Assembly (NCBI RefSeq): GCF_027853965.1
Contig: NZ_JAQGLB010000016.1
Location: 145,910-209,909 of the forward strand
DNA length: 64,000 bases
Direction of reading: 5' to 3'
DNA from: Saccharopolyspora indica
Lineage (GTDB): Bacteria; Actinomycetota; Actinomycetes; Mycobacteriales; Pseudonocardiaceae
Shown here one piece after another: positions 49,615-58,437 of the stretch. Both the position numbers and the translations under genes were made by a program. Position 1 is the stretch's first letter; each line of letters begins with the position of its first letter. The notes under the pieces are model-generated. The model was not told the DNA's origin. It did no database searches and saw nothing but the letters and a program-made list of their open reading frames with translations.

Positions 49615-50496
49615 ATGGCGGACAAGCTGCGGCTGATGACGGTGCACGCGCACCCGGATGACGAGTCCAGCAAGGGAGCCGCGACCACTGCGCGCTACGT
49701 GGCCGACGGACACGAGGTGATGGTGGTCACCTGCACTGGAGGTGAAGCGGGCAGCATCCTCAACCCGGCCATGGACCGGCCCGAGGTGGTGGAGAACCTC
49801 ACCGAGGTCCGGCGCCAGGAGATGGCGAAGGCGGCGGAGATCCTCGGTGTCCAGCACCGCTGGCTGGGCTTCGTCGACTCCGGCCTGCCGGAGGGCGACC
49901 CGCTGCCGCCGCTGCCGGAGGGCGTGTTCGCCACCACGCCGATGGAGGTGTCCACCCGGGAGCTGGTCGCGGTGATCCGCGAGTTCCGCCCGCACGTGGT
50001 GATCACCTACGACGAGAACGGCGGCTACCCGCACCCGGACCACATCCGGTGCCACGAGATCTCGGTGGCGGCCTTCGACGCGGCCGGCGACCCCGACCTG
50101 TACCAGGACGCCGGGGAACCGTGGCAGCCGCTGAAGCTGTACTACTCGCACGGCTTCTCCCGCAAGCGCATGCAGCTCTTCCACGAGGCGCTGCTGGCCC
50201 GCGACATCGAGTCGCCCTACGGCGAGTGGCTGGCCAAGTGGGACTCCTCGCGGCCGGACCCGGACGAGCGGGTCACCACCAGGGTCGAGTGCGCCGAGTA
50301 CTTCGCGCAGCGCGATGACGCACTCCGCGCCCACGCGACCCAGATCGACCCGAACAGCAGGTGGTTCGCGGTGCCGCTGGACATCCAGCAGGACCTGTGG
50401 CCGACCGAGGACTACGAGCTGGTCCGCTCCCTGGTCGACACCACGTTGCCGGAGGACGACCTGTTCTCCGGCGTGCAGGAGAAGGTGTGCGCATGA
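49615..50496 (+). CDS. mca: Mycothiol S-conjugate amidase
   Basis: 293 residues of the PIG-L/MshB zinc-deacetylase family. Metal site: HAHPDDE at 11-17 and HPDH at 140-143. The length and RxEVxxxxxQ-like C-terminal segments fit Mca more than the shorter MshB. It cleaves mycothiol S-conjugates into mercapturic acid and GlcN-Ins for detoxification, which marks the host as a mycothiol-producing actinobacterium. The next gene overlaps its stop. Position equals Rv1082. Confidence 0.92.
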   Translation: MADKLRLMTVHAHPDDESSKGAATTARYVADGHEVMVVTCTGGEAGSILNPAMDRPEVVENLTEVRRQEMAKAAEILGVQHRWLGFVDSGLPEGDPLPPLPEGVFATTPMEVSTRELVAVIREFRPHVVITYDENGGYPHPDHIRCHEISVAAFDAAGDPDLYQDAGEPWQPLKLYYSHGFSRKRMQLFHEALLARDIESPYGEWLAKWDSSRPDPDERVTTRVECAEYFAQRDDALRAHATQIDPNSRWFAVPLDIQQDLWPTEDYELVRSLVDTTLPEDDLFSGVQEKVCA

Positions 50497-50804
50497 CTGC
50501 CCTGGAAACCGCGGCCTACGTGATCGCGCAGGCCCCGGCACCGCCGAACGACCCGGGCGGGCAGGGCGAGGACTTCGGCAAGTCCTCCCCGGTCGGCCTG
50601 GTGCTGCTGATCCTGTTCGCCGTGGCGGTGGTCTTCCTGATCCGCTCGATGACCAAGCACCTGCGCAAGGTGCCGGTGGTCTTCGACGAGGACAAGGCCG
50701 CCACGGCGGCCCCGGCGAAGGTGAAGCGAGCCGAAGCGGCCCGCGAAGCCGAAGCCGAACCGCAGGAGGGCGAGACGAAGCCCGGCAAGGACGAAACCCC
50801 TTAG
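50493..50804 (+). CDS. Small membrane protein coupled to mca
   Basis: 103 residues. A short N-terminus (MTALETAAYVIAQAPAPPND), one membrane helix (PVGLVLLILFAVAVVFLIRS), and a charged Lys/Glu-rich tail. The ATG overlaps the mca stop (ATGA). It occupies the place of Rv1083. Function unknown; coupling suggests a role linked to Mca. A terminator follows at 50816. Confidence 0.78.
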   Translation: MTALETAAYVIAQAPAPPNDPGGQGEDFGKSSPVGLVLLILFAVAVVFLIRSMTKHLRKVPVVFDEDKAATAAPAKVKRAEAAREAEAEPQEGETKPGKDETP

Positions 50805-50815
50805 CCAGGGGGAGA

Positions 50816-50850
50816 AGCGGGGCCGTCCGGTGCGACCGGGCGGCCCCGCT
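50816..50850. terminator. Bidirectional terminator
   Basis: AGCGGGGCCGTCCGGT pairs with ACCGGGCGGCCCCGCT with one mismatch. It separates the small membrane protein gene from the convergent EccC-like gene. Confidence 0.8.
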
Positions 50851-50855
50851 CTCGT

Positions 50856-53582
50856 TCATGCCGGCGGTGGGATCTTCGGGAAGCGGAGGCGGGTGCTCGG
50901 ACCGACCGGCCTGAGCAGCCGTGCTTCGCCCTGCTCCCGCGGCCGTTCGGCCGGGGCGCCGGTCAGCCATTCCGGGCCGGTCGCGTCCTTCAGCAGCAGC
51001 TGGTGGGCGCAGTGGCCGAGGCCGGGGACGATGCTGTTCCGCTGCTGCGGGTTCAGGCCGTTGCTCGCCACGACCAGGTGCAGGCCGATCTCGTGGGCGT
51101 CCGCGAGGAATTCGTCCAGGCCGCCCAGCGAGCGCAGCTCCGGGCGGCGGTCGACCACGTCGAAGTCGTCGACGACGACGAACAGCTCCGGGCCGGACCA
51201 CGCGGCTGGGCCGCGGCGTTTCTGCAGGGACGCGATGACCTGCACCAGATCCCTGGTCGATTCCTCCCAGGTCCGGTGCCACGCCAGCAGGTGGTCTTCC
51301 GAGATCAGCGAGTGGTGGTGCTCGCGGCGGTAGTCGATCAGCAGCACCTTGGCCTGCTTCGGCGAGTACGCGTTCGCGATTCCGCGCAGCGCGGTGCGGA
51401 TCGCCGTGCTCTTCCCGGATTCCGGCCCACCGGTGATCAGCAGGTGCGGGTGCTCGCCGCTCAGGTCGAGGAGCACGGGTTCGCCGCCGTCGTCGATGCC
51501 GAGCGGGATGGCGTGCGGTTCGGGCTTCGGGAGGTCGTCGTAGCCGACCGGGGTCCGCTCGTGGCCGAGTTGGCGGAAGCGGGGACCCGGCCAGGATTCG
51601 TCGATGCGGGCGACGAGGGCCCTGGTCTTGGCGGGCAGGTCGTCCGGCAGCCCGGATTCGACGTGCTCGAAGTAGCTGGGCAGGACGTCGTCGGGCACGG
51701 GCAGGTTGATCGTGCCCCACAGCTCGCGGTGCAGGCAGTGCCCGGCTTCGTCCGGGAGCCGTTCGGCCGCCGGGATGGAGATCAGCGACTCGCGCGGATC
51801 GGTGAGCCGCAGCTCGATCCGGCCACGGGTGAGTTCGCGCAGTTCGCGCGGGAGGTCGTCCCAGCGGTTGGCGGTGACGATCAGGTGGATGCCGTGCTCC
51901 GGTCCGCGCCGGGCCAGGTGCAGCACGCGGTCGGCGAGGCCTGGGTGCTGGTGCACCTCCGGCCAGCCGTCGACGACGAGGAAGTGATCGGTGGCCTCTT
52001 CACCGAGATCGGCTTCGGCCCGCCTGCGGCGGAAATCGGCGGTGGAGTCGATCTCCTCCGCGACGAAGAACCGGATGCGCCGGTCCAATGTGGACTCCAG
52101 GTGCGCCAGTGCCCGGTCGACCCGCTCGCGGGTGTGGCTGGGCACGACGGCTCCGCTGTGCGGCAGGTCCCGCAGCGGCAGCAGGCCGTTGCCGCCGAAG
52201 GCCAGGCAGTGGAAGCGGACTTCGGTCGGGGTGCTGGTCAGCGCCAGTGCCATCAGGGCGGTCGACACCGCGGTGGTCTTGCCGCTGCCGGGGCGCCCGA
52301 CGATCGCGAGCCTGCTGTGGGCGCCGGAGAAGTCCAGCAGCAGCGGGTCCTGCCGGTGCTCGCGCGGGTTGTCGACGGTTCCGATGGTGACGACCGGCGG
52401 TGATGCGGTCCCGGTGCCGTAGCCGCGGTCCTCGCTGGTGGTCAGCGCGGGCAGCGGGGCGTCCACGCCGGACGGCGGTTCCTGCCCGGGTGGCGGCAGG
52501 ACGAGCTGCCGAGCCGGTCGCGCCTGGTTCCGCACCCGGTCCGCGAACAGCTTGTAGGCCGGGACCGGGTGGGCCGGGGAGCTCGACGGGTGCGGCAGAT
52601 CGGCGCGGGCGGCGCGGAACCGCACCGGCTCCTCCTCTCCCACCACCAGGTAGGCGTGCCCGTCCTGGGGCAGCAGCGTTGCGCGGTCGTCTCCCAGCAG
52701 CGCCTTCGAGCGGTCCCGTTGGAAGTTCCTCAGCACCATCGAGTCCACGCGGTGGTCGAGATGGCTCGGCAGTTGGTCCGGCCCGTTGGCGCTGAAGATC
52801 AGCCTGATCCCGGAATCGTCCGCGGAGATCAGCTTCTTCAGGGTCCTCTCGAAACCCGGTACCTCGTCGAGGAATGCGGGGAGGCGATCGATCGCCACCA
52901 CCAGCAGCGGCAGCGGATCGAGCTCGGTCTGCGGCTGGATCACCTGGTAGTCGGTGAACTTCTGCGCGGACAGCGCGGTGCGGAGCTTGGCTCGCCTTTC
53001 GAGCTCGCCTTCCAGCGCGGCGGCGAGCCGGTGCTCACCGGATTGGCCCGCGCGGAGCGTCTGGATCGCTGCGCTGTGCGGAAGGTCGCTGAGCGCGTCC
53101 CAGACCGGGTGGCTCCAGTACGTGCCCAGGCACAGGATGCTGAGCTCCGTCGGGGAGTGCGTCGCAGCCATCCCGAACAGGACGTCGTGCAGGACCGAAG
53201 ATTGGCCAGCACCGGTGCCGCCGAAGATGCCGAACGCGGGCTTCGACCTGATCAGGTCGAGCAGCACCGGCTGCTGGTTCTCGTCCACGCCGACGGGAAC
53301 CCGGTAGCGCTGGTCGACATCCCGCGGCTGCCAGATCTTGTTCAGGTCGAACAGCAGCGCATCGTCGATGCCCGCGAGGCCGAACATGTCGACCGGCTCG
53401 TCGGGCTTCGGTTCCGGGCGGCTGATCCGCATCGTTTCCGCTGGCGGCGGCTGCACCGGGGGCGGCGGGGGAGGTGCGACGGGACGCGGGGGAGGCGGCA
53501 TCGGGGGCCGGGCGGGCGGCATGCCGGGCGGAGGCCCCGCCGGGCGCGGATTCGGTTGGAACTGCGGGTGTCCTGGTCGCAA
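50856..53582 (-). CDS. Orphan EccC-like FtsK/SpoIIIE ATPase
   Basis: 908 residues with three FtsK/SpoIIIE-type ATPase domains. The order matches EccC of type VII secretion: domain 1 has the Walker A-like GGTGAGQSS at 121-129 with Gln127 in place of Lys; domain 2 has GRPGSGKTT (Lys435); domain 3 has GGPESGKST (Lys724). The N-terminal membrane helices of EccC are missing and replaced by a Pro-rich stretch (about 1-50). No eccB, eccD, eccE, mycP or esx genes are adjacent. TTG at 53582 follows AGGGGGAC. In EccC, domain 1 is the catalytic one, so this protein may have a rearranged or different function. Confidence 0.82.
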   Translation of the reverse strand: MRPGHPQFQPNPRPAGPPPGMPPARPPMPPPPRPVAPPPPPPVQPPPAETMRISRPEPKPDEPVDMFGLAGIDDALLFDLNKIWQPRDVDQRYRVPVGVDENQQPVLLDLIRSKPAFGIFGGTGAGQSSVLHDVLFGMAATHSPTELSILCLGTYWSHPVWDALSDLPHSAAIQTLRAGQSGEHRLAAALEGELERRAKLRTALSAQKFTDYQVIQPQTELDPLPLLVVAIDRLPAFLDEVPGFERTLKKLISADDSGIRLIFSANGPDQLPSHLDHRVDSMVLRNFQRDRSKALLGDDRATLLPQDGHAYLVVGEEEPVRFRAARADLPHPSSSPAHPVPAYKLFADRVRNQARPARQLVLPPPGQEPPSGVDAPLPALTTSEDRGYGTGTASPPVVTIGTVDNPREHRQDPLLLDFSGAHSRLAIVGRPGSGKTTAVSTALMALALTSTPTEVRFHCLAFGGNGLLPLRDLPHSGAVVPSHTRERVDRALAHLESTLDRRIRFFVAEEIDSTADFRRRRAEADLGEEATDHFLVVDGWPEVHQHPGLADRVLHLARRGPEHGIHLIVTANRWDDLPRELRELTRGRIELRLTDPRESLISIPAAERLPDEAGHCLHRELWGTINLPVPDDVLPSYFEHVESGLPDDLPAKTRALVARIDESWPGPRFRQLGHERTPVGYDDLPKPEPHAIPLGIDDGGEPVLLDLSGEHPHLLITGGPESGKSTAIRTALRGIANAYSPKQAKVLLIDYRREHHHSLISEDHLLAWHRTWEESTRDLVQVIASLQKRRGPAAWSGPELFVVVDDFDVVDRRPELRSLGGLDEFLADAHEIGLHLVVASNGLNPQQRNSIVPGLGHCAHQLLLKDATGPEWLTGAPAERPREQGEARLLRPVGPSTRLRFPKIPPPA

Positions 53583-53659
53583 CGGAGTCCCCCTGCTCGA
53601 TCAACTTCCGCTGGAACGGTAGTGGATCGGGCCGCTGGGAAGGCCGTCTTTCGAGCACG

Positions 53660-53695
53660 TTCGCGAGTGCGCAGGCGCACCTGCGCACTCGCGAA
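53660..53695. terminator. Terminator after xylulokinase gene
   Basis: TTCGCGAGTGCGCAGG pairs perfectly with CCTGCGCACTCGCGAA over 16 bases, loop CGCA. Confidence 0.82.
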
Positions 53696-53699
53696 ACCG

Positions 53700-55076
53700 T
53701 CATCCGTGGACCTGGGCGAAGGCCTCGCGGTGGTGGTGGCGGATCCGCTCGCCCGCCGAGGAGTCGGTGACTTCCAGCTCCGCCGCACCGGCCAGCGGCC
53801 AGTCCGGCTGGTGCCCGGTCAGGGCCCAGGCCGCTTGGCGGGCCGCGCCGCGGGCCACGTACTCCGCGGGCGCGGGCACCGTCACCGGAACCCCGAACAC
53901 CTGCGGCGCCGCGACCTGCACCGCCTCGGACTGCGCCGCACCACCGATGAGCAGCACCCGGCGCACTTCGACGCCCTGCGCGCGCAGGGCGTCGACGCCT
54001 GTCGCGAGGCCGCAGAGCATTCCTTCGACCGCCGCGCGGGCCAGGTTCTGCGGGGTCATGTTGTCGCGGCGGAGTCCGAGCAGGGTGCCGCTGGCGTCGG
54101 GCAGCGTCGGAGTGCGCTCGCCGTCCAGGTACGGCAGCAGGACGATGTCGTCCGCGCCCGGGGCGGCTTCGCAGGCCAGGCGGTCGAACTCGGCCATCTC
54201 CACGCCCAGCAGCGCCGCCGTCGAGGTGAGCACCCGGGCCGCGTTGAGCGTGCACACCAGCGGCAGGAACTGCCCGGTGGCGTCGGCGAAACCGGCGATC
54301 GTGCCGGTGGGGTCGGCGCTCGGGTGCTCCGCCGAGGCGAACACGGTGCCGCTGGTGCCCAGGGACACCACGACGTCGCCCGGGCCGATCGCCAGGCCCA
54401 GCGCGGCTCCCATGTTGTCGCCGGTTCCCGCCGAGACCAGCCTGCCGTCGGGCGTGCGGCCGGCCGGTTCGGCCGGGCCCAGGACGCGGGGCGTGCGCGG
54501 GGTTCGCCCGCCGAAGGCGGTGGCCAGCACGTCCTGGCGGTAGCGGCCCTCGCCGGGCGACCAGTAGCCGGTGCCCGAGGCGTCGCCGCGGTCGGTGACC
54601 ATCTCGCCGGTCAGCCGCCAGGTCAGCCAGTCGTGCGGGAGCAGCACGTCGGTGACCCGGTCGGACAGCTCCGGCTCGTGCTCGGCCATCCACCGCAGCT
54701 TGCTGACCGTGAAGCTGGCCACCGGCACGAGGCCCACCGCGTCGGCGCACGCCTGCGCACCGCCGAGCTCCGCGGTCAGGTCGAGCGCGGCCTGCGCGGA
54801 GCGGTTGTCGTTCCACAGCAGCGCGGGCCGGACCACCTCGCCGCGCTCGTCCAGCGCCACCAGGCCGTGCTGCTGCGCGGCGATGCCGATGCCGGCCACG
54901 TCGTCGAGCAGTCCGGCGGTGGCGGTGGCGAGCGCCTGCCACCACTCGGCCGGGTCGGCGACCGTGCCGTCCGGGTGCGGGGCGCGGCCTTCCCGCACCA
55001 CCCGCCCGGTCTCGCTGTCGCACACCACGACCTTGGTGGACTGGGTGGAGGAGTCGACCCCGGCGACCAGGCTCAT
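53700..55076 (-). CDS. xylB: Xylulokinase (FGGY family)
   Basis: 458 residues. The FGGY signature features are AAQQHGLVALDERGEVV, WNDNRSAQAA, the substrate-region HDWLTWRLTGE, GTGDNMGAALGL, and the ATP-site LLIGGAAQSEAVQ. The kinase phosphorylates D-xylulose at C5, feeding the pentose phosphate pathway. It is the last gene of an operon with a polyol dehydrogenase and a DeoR regulator. The gap to the regulator gene is 24 bases. Confidence 0.88.
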   Translation of the reverse strand: MSLVAGVDSSTQSTKVVVCDSETGRVVREGRAPHPDGTVADPAEWWQALATATAGLLDDVAGIGIAAQQHGLVALDERGEVVRPALLWNDNRSAQAALDLTAELGGAQACADAVGLVPVASFTVSKLRWMAEHEPELSDRVTDVLLPHDWLTWRLTGEMVTDRGDASGTGYWSPGEGRYRQDVLATAFGGRTPRTPRVLGPAEPAGRTPDGRLVSAGTGDNMGAALGLAIGPGDVVVSLGTSGTVFASAEHPSADPTGTIAGFADATGQFLPLVCTLNAARVLTSTAALLGVEMAEFDRLACEAAPGADDIVLLPYLDGERTPTLPDASGTLLGLRRDNMTPQNLARAAVEGMLCGLATGVDALRAQGVEVRRVLLIGGAAQSEAVQVAAPQVFGVPVTVPAPAEYVARGAARQAAWALTGHQPDWPLAGAAELEVTDSSAGERIRHHHREAFAQVHG

Positions 55077-55100
55077 CTCGGACCTCCTGCGGCCGGGCCG

Positions 55101-55940
55101 TCAACTGCGCGCATCGCTTCCCCTGTCTGGATCGGTGGTGGTCACGAGCCCGGGCGTCGGCACGACGCGGACGCCGGTGCCGAGCCCGCGGATCGCGTCC
55201 AGCTCCGCCGCCGGTGCGGCGGCATCGGTGACGACCAGGTCGTAGGCGCCCACGTCGCCGTGCGCGAAGGGGGCGCTCTTGCCGAACTTGGAGTGGTCGA
55301 CCAGCAGCACGTTGCGCGTCGCGCGGCCGACGATGCGCTGCTTGATCTCGGCGTAGTCCCGGACCGGGTGGAACAGGTGGCCTTCGGTGATGGCGGCGGC
55401 CGACACGAACGAGATGTCGGCGTGCAGCCCGTCCAGCGCCTTGAGCACCTCCGGGCCGGTGCACGAGTCGAACTCGGCCCGGTAGCGGCCGCCGAGCAGG
55501 CCCACTTCGTGCCCGGCCCCGGCGAGGATCTGCGCGACGGTGAGCGAGTTGGTGAAGACCCGCAGCGCCGCCACCTCGGCGATCCGGCGGGCCAGCGGGA
55601 ACACCGTGCTCGAATCGTCCACCAGCAGCGTCATGCCCGGCTGGACCTCGGTGGCGGCCGCGGCGGCCAGCGCCTCCTTCTCGGCGACCTGCAGCCCGAC
55701 CCGGAAGCGCGTCGCGGTCTCCAGGGTCAGCGACGGGTAGGCCGTCACCCTGCCTCGCAGCTTGCGCACCAGCCGCCGGTCGACGAGCGCGTCGAGATCG
55801 CGGTGCATCGTCATGAGGCTGACCTCGAAGCGCTCGGCGAGATCGGTGATCCGGACCTCGCCGTGCTCGATGACCTGCCGCAGCACGTCCTGCCGCCGCT
55901 GCTCGACCACCGCGTCCGGTGGTCGCGTCCTGCCCGCCAC
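55101..55940 (-). CDS. DeoR/GlpR-family regulator
   Basis: 279 residues. HTH (RRQDVLRQVIEHGEVRITDLAERFEVSLMTMHRDLDALVDRRLVRKLRG) followed by the DeoR C-terminal sugar-phosphate domain (GMTLLVDDSSTVFPLARRI, NSLTVAQIL). GTG at 55940 has AGGAG six bases upstream. It lies in the middle of the operon, two bases after the dehydrogenase stop and 24 before xylB, which is unusual and implies autoregulation together with its targets. The inducer is probably a phosphorylated pentose. Confidence 0.86.
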   Translation of the reverse strand: MAGRTRPPDAVVEQRRQDVLRQVIEHGEVRITDLAERFEVSLMTMHRDLDALVDRRLVRKLRGRVTAYPSLTLETATRFRVGLQVAEKEALAAAAATEVQPGMTLLVDDSSTVFPLARRIAEVAALRVFTNSLTVAQILAGAGHEVGLLGGRYRAEFDSCTGPEVLKALDGLHADISFVSAAAITEGHLFHPVRDYAEIKQRIVGRATRNVLLVDHSKFGKSAPFAHGDVGAYDLVVTDAAAPAAELDAIRGLGTGVRVVPTPGLVTTTDPDRGSDARS

Positions 55941-55942
55941 CG

Positions 55943-56956
55943 CTACTCCTGCGGCCGCACGACGGCCTTGACCGCCGTGTCGTCGTGGCTCGCGACGGTC
56001 AGCGCCTGCTCCACCTCGGCGAGCCCGAACCGGTGCGTGACCAGCCGGTCCAGGTCCACCGCACCGGACGCGGCGAGCGCGATGGCGGTCGGCCAGGTGT
56101 TGGCGTACCGGAAGGTGCCGGTCAGCTCGATCTCGAAGTTCTGCACGTGGGACAGCGGCAGGGCCAGCTCGTCGCCGCCCATCCCGACCAGCACCACGCG
56201 CCCGGCGCGACCGACCGAGCGGATGCCGCCGATCGCCGCGGACGGCACCCCGGAGCACTCCAGCAGCACGTCCGGCTCGTACCCGGACTCCGCGGGTGCG
56301 GTCTGCCGGGCATCGACGGTGCCGGTCGCCCCGAGCTCCGCGGCCAGCGCCAGCCGCCGGGGATTGACGTCGGTGACCACGATCTCGGTCGCGCCGAAGG
56401 CGCGGGCGGTCTGCGCGGCGACCAGGCCGATCGGCCCGGCTCCGGTGATCAGCACCCGCGAGCCCGGCGCGACCCGGCCCTTGCGGCAGGCCCAGATCCC
56501 GACCGACAGCGGTTCGAGCAAGCCCGCCGCGTCGTCGGAGATGGTCTCCGGCACCGCGTAGGCGAACTCCTCGTGCACCGCGACGTACTCGCAGAACGCC
56601 CCGTCGACCGGCGGGGTGGCGTAGAACCGCATGGCGCGGCACAGGTTGTACCGGCCGGCGCGGCACTGGTCGCAGACGAAGCAGGGCACGCCCGGTTCGA
56701 TGGCGACCCGCTGGCCCGGCGCGTGCCGAGCGGCCTCGGAACCGCACGCGACCACGACGCCGCCGGCCTCGTGCCCGAGGACCAGCGGTTCCTCGACGAC
56801 GAACGGGCCGATCCGGCCGTGCTCGTAGTAGTGCGCGTCGGAACCGCAGGTGCCCACCGAGGTGACCTGCACGAGCACCTCGCGCGGCCCGGGCTCGGGC
56901 ACCGGGCGCTCCGCCAGCGCGATGCTCCGCACGCCGCGCAGCACGGAGGCGCGCAT
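55943..56956 (-). CDS. Zn-dependent polyol (sorbitol/xylitol-type) dehydrogenase
   Basis: 337 residues of the medium-chain alcohol dehydrogenase family. The catalytic zinc region is CGSDAHYYEHG, GHEAGG with the His-Glu pair, and the structural zinc motif has the Cys set CFVCDQCRAGRYNLC; the NAD-binding motif is GAGPIGLVAAQ. It oxidises a polyol to a ketose, which xylB would phosphorylate; xylitol or arabitol is a plausible substrate. The start at 56956 was chosen by homology; TTG at 56968 or the ATG-like 57004 are possible. It heads the operon. Confidence 0.85.
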   Translation of the reverse strand: MRASVLRGVRSIALAERPVPEPGPREVLVQVTSVGTCGSDAHYYEHGRIGPFVVEEPLVLGHEAGGVVVACGSEAARHAPGQRVAIEPGVPCFVCDQCRAGRYNLCRAMRFYATPPVDGAFCEYVAVHEEFAYAVPETISDDAAGLLEPLSVGIWACRKGRVAPGSRVLITGAGPIGLVAAQTARAFGATEIVVTDVNPRRLALAAELGATGTVDARQTAPAESGYEPDVLLECSGVPSAAIGGIRSVGRAGRVVLVGMGGDELALPLSHVQNFEIELTGTFRYANTWPTAIALAASGAVDLDRLVTHRFGLAEVEQALTVASHDDTAVKAVVRPQE

Positions 56957-57182
56957 CGTCTTCGATGTCAAAACCGCTCCCGAGGTCGATCTCGTTGTTA
57001 ACACATTTTCTGAGAAGACCTCGTTCTACTCAAGCACGTCCCGGAAACGGTGGCCGGTTCACCCCCGACGCGCGGGAGGCGGCGAGGTTGCTCCGGAGTG
57101 GCCAATCCGACGATCCGGCAACCGCCGCCGCACCGAGCCGTCTTCAGGAGTGCAGGGAACGAGACCAGCAGGGAGCCTTTCG

Positions 57183-57689
57183 ATGAGCCAGTTCTTCCGC
57201 CGCAGCGCATTCGGTGCGTCGCTCGCGATCGCCGCGATCGCGGGAGTCGGCTTCAACGCTTCCCAGGCCCTCGCGACGCCCCCGCCTCCGCCGCCGAGCG
57301 CCTGCGTGCCGGGCATCTTCGACGCGACCGTCACGCGCTCCGACAGCAGCGCGGGGCACTCGCACTACAACGTCACGCTCACCGCGATGGATGCGAGCGC
57401 GCCCTGCACGCTCAACGGCTCGCCCGCCGAGGTCGTGTTCTACCGGGGCGAAGCGCCGCTCGGCGTGCAGACCGAGGCCTACGGCGAAGCCCGGCCGGTC
57501 GTCCTCGGGCCCGGCCGTCCGGTCCACTTCGACATCCAGGTCCGCAACCTCCCCGGCGGCACCCCGGCGGACCGCGTGGACTTCCGCCTGCCGGAGGCCG
57601 ACGGCTCCCTGTCCGCCGTGAGCAGCGCGCTGGGCGAGATCACCGTCGACGCGGGCACGCGGGTCGGCCCCGTCCAGCCGGGCGCCTGA
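57183..57689 (+). CDS. Secreted DUF4232 protein
   Basis: 168 residues. Signal peptide (SAFGASLAIAAIAGVGFNAS, cleavage near ALAT), then a Pro-rich joint (PPPPPPS) and a DUF4232 domain (SHYNVTLTAMDASAPCTLNGSPAEVVF, ALGEITVDAGTRV). Three Cys are present, two of which may form a disulfide. It is soluble after export, unlike the lipidated homologue at 31578. ATG at 57183 has AGGGAG upstream. Function unknown. Confidence 0.78.
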   Translation: MSQFFRRSAFGASLAIAAIAGVGFNASQALATPPPPPPSACVPGIFDATVTRSDSSAGHSHYNVTLTAMDASAPCTLNGSPAEVVFYRGEAPLGVQTEAYGEARPVVLGPGRPVHFDIQVRNLPGGTPADRVDFRLPEADGSLSAVSSALGEITVDAGTRVGPVQPGA

Positions 57690-57704
57690 GGAACACCGAA
57701 CTCG

Positions 57705-57744
57705 GGCGGGTCCGGTCGCGTCGGGAGCGCGACCGGCCCCGCCC
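57705..57744. terminator. Bidirectional terminator
   Basis: GGGCGGGTCCGGTCGCG pairs with CGCGACCGGCCCCGCCC with one mismatch. It lies between the convergent DUF4232 and TetR genes. Confidence 0.8.
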
Positions 57745-57753
57745 GTTCTGCTG

Positions 57754-58332
57754 TCAGCGCTCGGTCTCGAGCTCGATGCGGTCGAGCGCGCGGTCGATGA
57801 TGTCGGTGATGAACGCGGGGGGCACCGCTTCGCCCTCGTAGGTCGCCCGGACGAGGACCGCGCCGACGAGCATGGCCAGGCAGGGGCCGACGTCGTCGGG
57901 CCGGAGGTGCGCGGCGAGGATGCCGCGGACGCCGGTCGTGGCGGTCTCGTACAGGCGATCCCGGAGGTCGCGCGCGCCTTCGTCGTGGCCCGCGCGTTCG
58001 ATGACGCCCGCCATCAGCCGGTCGTACCGGCCTTCCGACAGCGTCAGCGCGAGCGCGCTCAGGGCGACGTGCAGGTCCTCGCGGAGGTTTCCGCTGGTCG
58101 GCGGATGGGTGGTGTCCTCGCAGATCTGGGCGATCGCATCCCGCATGAGATCGACGGGGGTGGGCCAGTGCGCGTAGATGGTCGCCTTCGAGTACCCCGC
58201 TCGCCGGGCGACCTCGGCATGCGTCGTCGCTCCCCAGCCTTCTTCCAGCAGCGATGCGGCGCTCGCTCTGATCACGTCGCGCCGGGTGCGCGCCACGCGC
58301 GGATCTCCGGGGTCGCCGGACAGCTTCGCCAT
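57754..58332 (-). CDS. TetR-family regulator
   Basis: 192 residues with the HTH RRDVIRASAASLLEEGWGAT, HAEVARRAGYSKATIYAHWPT. The C-terminal domain is of the TetR_C_11-type helical form. It is divergent from an NADP-dependent quinone reductase-like gene; the palindrome CACTACTG-N11-CAGTAGTG at 58366-58392 lies in the promoter and is its likely operator. The start at 58332 lies after a GGGGG stretch, and the longer frame upstream has no support. Confidence 0.86.
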   Translation of the reverse strand: MAKLSGDPGDPRVARTRRDVIRASAASLLEEGWGATTHAEVARRAGYSKATIYAHWPTPVDLMRDAIAQICEDTTHPPTSGNLREDLHVALSALALTLSEGRYDRLMAGVIERAGHDEGARDLRDRLYETATTGVRGILAAHLRPDDVGPCLAMLVGAVLVRATYEGEAVPPAFITDIIDRALDRIELETER

Positions 58333-58365
58333 CCCCCAAAAATAGCTCCTCTCCGCCCGGCAGCC

Positions 58366-58392
58366 CACTACTGAACTATGAGTACAGTAGTG
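58366..58392. promoter_or_regulatory. Palindromic TetR operator candidate
   Basis: CACTACTG and CAGTAGTG, 8-base perfect arms separated by 11 bases, in the 105-base gap between divergent TetR and oxidoreductase genes. Confidence 0.6.
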
Positions 58393-58437
58393 ATCCGTGG
58401 GTTCAATAATCCGGATCGCTCGTGAAGGAGCCCCTCG

